Shown here piece by piece: positions 44,610-47,818 of a DNA stretch of 47,818 nt. The first letter of the stretch is position 1. Every line of letters starts with the position of its first letter. Origin of the DNA: Gammaproteobacteria bacterium (GTDB lineage: Bacteria; Pseudomonadota; Gammaproteobacteria; Steroidobacterales; Steroidobacteraceae); the NCBI GenBank assembly GCA_013289615.1, contig JABCZO010000032.1, positions 1-47,818 on the forward strand, read 5' to 3'. The notes beneath the pieces are model-generated. The model was not told the origin of the DNA. It saw only the letters and a program-made list of their open reading frames with translations, and did not search any database. The position numbers and the translations under genes are program-made.

Positions 44610-44781
44610 AGGCCAGCACGCTAGTGCAGGGCTGCGCTGCCGCATACCAGAATCGTCGCGGAGCTAAAATATGAGCGGTCCGTCACAATCCCGCCGGTTG
44701 GTGGCGCTGTCCCACGGGTCATGATGCGCATGCGCGCGCGCCGCCGGGTGGCCTAGGCCGCGTCCGCCGCGGTCAAACTGC

Positions 44782-44787
44782 TACAAT
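44782..44787 (+). promoter_or_regulatory. Extended -10 (TGCTACAAT) before glmU
   Basis: TGC (44779-44781) plus TACAAT (44782-44787) ends 6 nt before the glmU ATG. The predicted start of transcription falls on the A of the ATG. No Shine-Dalgarno and no convincing -35 are present. Confidence 0.5.
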
Positions 44788-44793
44788 TTCGCG

Positions 44794-46227
44794 ATGCCGC
44801 GCAAGCAAACCAAGGCCGCGCCACCGGTCGCAGCTACCACCGCAGCGACTAACGCACCGCTATCGATCGTGATACTGGCTGCCGGCCAGGGCAAGCGGAT
44901 GCAGTCCGACATTCCGAAGGTGCTGCAGCCGCTGGCCGGGATGCCGATGCTTGCGCATCTACTGGGCCTGGCGGCAAGGCTGACGCCGGCCTCCATCCAT
45001 GTGGTCTATGGACACGGCGGCGAGCGGGTACGGGAACTGTTCGACGACGGCCGGCTGCGCTGGTCGCTGCAGAGCAAGCAGCTCGGTACCGGCGATGCCC
45101 TGCGGCAGGCGATGCCGGAGATTCCCGACGCGCACCAGGTGCTGGTGCTGTACGGCGACGTGCCGCTGCTGCTCGCCGATACGCTGCGCGGACTGATCGC
45201 GCATTCGAGCGTGCGCAGCGTCGCGCTGCTGACTGCCCGGCTGGTCGACGCCAGCGGCTATGGCCGCGTGGTGCGCGATGCCCGCGGGCGGCTGCAGCGC
45301 ATCGTCGAGGAATGCGATGCCAATGCGAGACAGCGACTGATCCACGAGGTCAGCACCGGCGTGATGGTCGCGAGTGCGCGCTTGCTCAAGGCCTGGCTCG
45401 CTCGCCTGAAGCCGCGCAATGCCCAGCACGAGTATTACCTCACCGACATCGTCGGCATGGCGGTGCAGCAGAAGCTGCGCATCGCGACCGTCGAAGCCAC
45501 CGACGCGGCGGAAGTGCAGGGCGTGAATGACAGGCTGCAGCTCGCGCTGGCCGAAGCGGAGTATCGCCGCCGGCGTGCCCGGCAGCTGATGGCGAACGGC
45601 GTGACGCTGATCGATCCGGCGCGCATCGATCTGCGCGGTCCGATTACGGTTGGGCGCGACGTGCTGCTTGATGTCAACGTGGTGCTGGAGGGCCCGGTCG
45701 TGCTCGCCGACGGTGTTCGCATCGGCCCGAATTGCGTGCTCAGGAACGTCGCGGTCGGTGCGCGCACGGTACTGTTTGCGAATTGCGTGCTGCAGGATGC
45801 GCAGATCGGCAGCGACTGCCAGATCGGGCCGTTCACGCGCATGCGCCCGTCAGTGCGCATCGCTGATGGTGTTCACCTGGGCAACTTCGTCGAGATCAAG
45901 AACAGCGACATCGGCGCCGGCAGCAAGGTGAATCACCTGAGCTACGTCGGCGATTCCCAGGTCGGCAGCGCGGTCAACGTAGGCGCCGGCTCTATCACCT
46001 GCAACTACGACGGTGCGAACAAGTGGCGCACCGAGATCGGCGACGGCGCGTTCATCGGCTCGGGCGCGATGCTGGTGGCGCCGGTGAAGATCGGCAATGG
46101 TGCAACCATCGGCGCCGGCTCGACGATCACGGAGAATGCGCCGGCCGATAAGCTGACACTGGCCAGATCCCGCCAGGTTACCCTCGAGCAATGGCAGCGG
46201 CCACGCAAGCACCCGCCAAAGTCCTGA
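44794..46227 (+). CDS. glmU: Bifunctional GlmU (UDP-GlcNAc pyrophosphorylase / GlcN-1-P acetyltransferase)
   Basis: 477 aa. It makes UDP-GlcNAc for peptidoglycan and LPS. The N-terminal uridyltransferase has VILAAGQGKRMQSDIPKVLQ and QLGTGDALRQA; the C-terminal left-handed beta-helix of hexapeptide repeats (from about residue 270) ends with FVEIKNSDIGAGSKVNHLSY and GAGSITCNYDG, the acetyltransferase active-site area. A 22-residue Ala/Thr-rich N-terminal extension precedes the fold compared with E. coli (456 aa). The start follows the extended -10 by 6 nt, so the extension would be the product of a leaderless mRNA. Confidence 0.96.
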   Translation: MPRKQTKAAPPVAATTAATNAPLSIVILAAGQGKRMQSDIPKVLQPLAGMPMLAHLLGLAARLTPASIHVVYGHGGERVRELFDDGRLRWSLQSKQLGTGDALRQAMPEIPDAHQVLVLYGDVPLLLADTLRGLIAHSSVRSVALLTARLVDASGYGRVVRDARGRLQRIVEECDANARQRLIHEVSTGVMVASARLLKAWLARLKPRNAQHEYYLTDIVGMAVQQKLRIATVEATDAAEVQGVNDRLQLALAEAEYRRRRARQLMANGVTLIDPARIDLRGPITVGRDVLLDVNVVLEGPVVLADGVRIGPNCVLRNVAVGARTVLFANCVLQDAQIGSDCQIGPFTRMRPSVRIADGVHLGNFVEIKNSDIGAGSKVNHLSYVGDSQVGSAVNVGAGSITCNYDGANKWRTEIGDGAFIGSGAMLVAPVKIGNGATIGAGSTITENAPADKLTLARSRQVTLEQWQRPRKHPPKS

Positions 46228-46255
46228 TCGGGAATACGAGGAAGCACTCCAAGTC

Positions 46256-47818
46256 ATGTGCGGCATAGTCGGCGGTGTCACGGATCGGAATATCGTTCCG
46301 ATACTGATCGAGGGGCTGCAGCGCCTCGAGTACCGCGGCTATGACTCGGCCGGCATCGCGGTGCTCGACAATGCGGGTCATCTGCAACGCCTGCGTACCG
46401 TAGGCAAGGTGCGCGCGCTCGAACAGGCGCTGGCACAGATGCCGATCGTCGGCCGCGTCGGCATCGCGCACACGCGCTGGGCCACCCACGGCGTGCCCAG
46501 CGAGCGCAACGCCCATCCGCACGTGTCGCGCGATGGACTGGCGATCGTGCATAACGGAATCATCGAGAACTACGAGGAACTGCGCGAGAACCTCAAGCTT
46601 GCCGGCTACCAGTTCAGCTCCGAGACCGACACCGAGGTGGTCGCGCATCGCGTTCATTTTAATCTTGCGAAGCTTGGCGACCTGTTCAAGGCGGTACGCG
46701 CCACCGTGGCGGAGCTCGAGGGCGCCTATGCGCTGGCGATCGTCAGCGAGGGCAATCCGGATCGCATCATCGCCGCACGCATGGGCTGCCCGGTCGTGCT
46801 GGGTCTCGGAGTGGAGGAGAACTTCGTTGCCTCCGACGCCGCGGCGCTGTTGCCCGTGACCCGTCGATTCATGTTCCTGGACGAAGGTGATGTAGCGGAA
46901 CTGCAGCGCGGCGGCGTTCACGTGATCGATCGTGAAGGCAACACGGCCGATCGGCCGATCATGGAGAGCCAACTCACGGCCGATGCCGCCGAGAAAGGCC
47001 CCTACCGGCACTTCATGCTAAAGGAGATTCATGAACAGCCGCGTGCGGTCGGCAATACGCTGCAGGAGCGAATCGCGAACGGCCGGCTGCTCGAAGCCGC
47101 CTTTGGACCGGCGGCGACCGCGGTGTTCGAGCGCGTCGAATCGGTGCATATCGTCGCCTGCGGCACCAGCTATCACGCCGGAGTGGTGGCGAGTTACCTG
47201 ATCGAGCAGATTTGCCGCATGCCATGCCGGGTGGAAATCGCGAGCGAGTACCGCTACCGCAATCCGGTGGTGCCGAAGAATTCGCTGTTCGTCTCCATCT
47301 CGCAGTCGGGCGAGACCGCCGACACGCTGGCGGCGCTGCGCATGGCGGCCCGCAACGGCTATCTGTCGACGCTGTCGATCTGCAACTCCCCCGAGAGTTC
47401 GCTGGTGCGCGAATCCGAGCTGGTGATGCTGACGCGCGCCGGACCTGAGATCGGGGTCGCATCGACCAAGGCGTTCACGACGCAGCTCACGGCGCTGTCG
47501 ATGCTGACCATCGCTCTGGCGCGCCATAAAGGCTCGGATCCCGAGCGCGAGCGTACGCTGATCCAGCGCCTGATCGAATTGCCGTCGCTGCTCGAAAAGA
47601 CGCTGGAACTCGATCCGGTGATCCACCGGCTGGCGCTGCGCTTTGCCGATCGTCACCACGCGCTGTTTCTCGGCCGCGGCACGATGCACGCGATCGCGAT
47701 GGAGGGCGCTCTCAAGCTTAAGGAAATCTCCTATATCCACGCCGAGGCCTACGCCGCCGGCGAACTGAAGCACGGGCCGCTGGCGCTGGTCGATTCCGAC
47801 ATGCCGGTGGTGGCGGTG
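46256..47818 (+). CDS. glmS: Glutamine-fructose-6-phosphate aminotransferase GlmS (3' truncated by window end)
   Basis: 521 codons are visible of a family that is usually about 609 aa; the frame is open to the window edge. It makes glucosamine-6-phosphate, the first step towards UDP-GlcNAc. MCGIVGG places the nucleophilic Cys right after the initiator Met. The glutaminase domain shows HTRWATHG and NGIIENY; the first SIS domain shows ACGTSYHAG and SQSGETADT, and the second has LGRGTMHAIAMEGALKLKEI. It follows glmU by 28 bp with GAGGAAG in the gap, likely co-transcribed. No glmS ribozyme-like leader is seen. Confidence 0.97.
   Translation, partial: MCGIVGGVTDRNIVPILIEGLQRLEYRGYDSAGIAVLDNAGHLQRLRTVGKVRALEQALAQMPIVGRVGIAHTRWATHGVPSERNAHPHVSRDGLAIVHNGIIENYEELRENLKLAGYQFSSETDTEVVAHRVHFNLAKLGDLFKAVRATVAELEGAYALAIVSEGNPDRIIAARMGCPVVLGLGVEENFVASDAAALLPVTRRFMFLDEGDVAELQRGGVHVIDREGNTADRPIMESQLTADAAEKGPYRHFMLKEIHEQPRAVGNTLQERIANGRLLEAAFGPAATAVFERVESVHIVACGTSYHAGVVASYLIEQICRMPCRVEIASEYRYRNPVVPKNSLFVSISQSGETADTLAALRMAARNGYLSTLSICNSPESSLVRESELVMLTRAGPEIGVASTKAFTTQLTALSMLTIALARHKGSDPERERTLIQRLIELPSLLEKTLELDPVIHRLALRFADRHHALFLGRGTMHAIAMEGALKLKEISYIHAEAYAAGELKHGPLALVDSDMPVVAV

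Noticed and set aside
44610..44793. Terminator or small RNA gene between atpC and glmU
   Set aside because: Only weak GC-rich inverted repeats without T-runs are present, and no RNA family could be recognised. Only the extended -10 next to glmU was kept.

Overview
The window reads as chromosomal DNA of a GC-rich gammaproteobacterium. Gene content and order support this: ntrB-ntrC, trmL, gpsA-secB-grxC-rhodanese, an EnvC-type amidase activator, tatABC and parAB-atpIBEFHAGDC-glmU-glmS. Protein sequences look closest to the Xanthomonadales/Nevskiales/Steroidobacter side of the class, but that placement is an inference by eye. I see no rRNA or tRNA genes, no insertion sequence, no prophage and no CRISPR array. 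No gene-free stretch exceeds 300 bp; the longest are 44610-44793, 18160-18307 and 2701-2848.

Layout. 1-2700 (+): the end of a DUF4124-type gene and the NtrB/NtrC nitrogen two-component pair. 2760-2820: an isolated, perfect 27-bp-stem hairpin. 2849-6744 (-): ribokinase, a sugar/nucleoside-type DMT transporter and a membrane TPR protein, apparently one operon. 6874-9265: an MscS channel facing a large ICMT-like membrane protein. 9353-12764 (+): a lipid-linked-sugar cassette made of a polytopic membrane protein fused to a methyltransferase, a half-size EamA flippase and a GtrB/DPM1-like glycosyltransferase. 12766-16873: SHOCT-PspC protein, class 1B-like dihydroorotate dehydrogenase, trmL, gpsA, secB, grxC and rhodanese. 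16996-25144 (+): EnvC-like factor, GGDEF/EAL protein, CtpA protease, DedA, SRPBCC protein and OPT transporter. 25139-28570 (-): POT transporter, tatCBA and dtd. 28675-33015: cytochrome c4, an S9-family protein lacking its catalytic triad, AcuI-type reductase and rsmG. 32990-35605 (-): a GH17-GT2 glucan synthase. 35658 to the end (+): parA, parB, the complete F1Fo ATP synthase operon, glmU and a truncated glmS. This last part is the usual origin-proximal neighbourhood.

Most genes are conserved housekeeping genes, and I found no defence system or clearly new machine. Four signals stand out. (1) Many first genes lack a Shine-Dalgarno sequence and carry a TANNNT -10-like hexamer 6-9 nt before the start codon, often in the form TGCTANNNT, which suggests leaderless mRNAs. 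(2) The S9 prolyl-oligopeptidase-like protein has all three triad residues replaced (Ser to Gly, Asp to Asn, His to Gln). (3) The membrane protein and methyltransferase are fused in frame inside the glycosylation cassette. (4) Convergent genes overlap or abut at six of seven junctions, and the only junction with a gap holds the 27-bp hairpin.

Start codons were chosen from Shine-Dalgarno sequences, operon overlaps, -10 spacing or family length. Where two remain possible, the entry says so.
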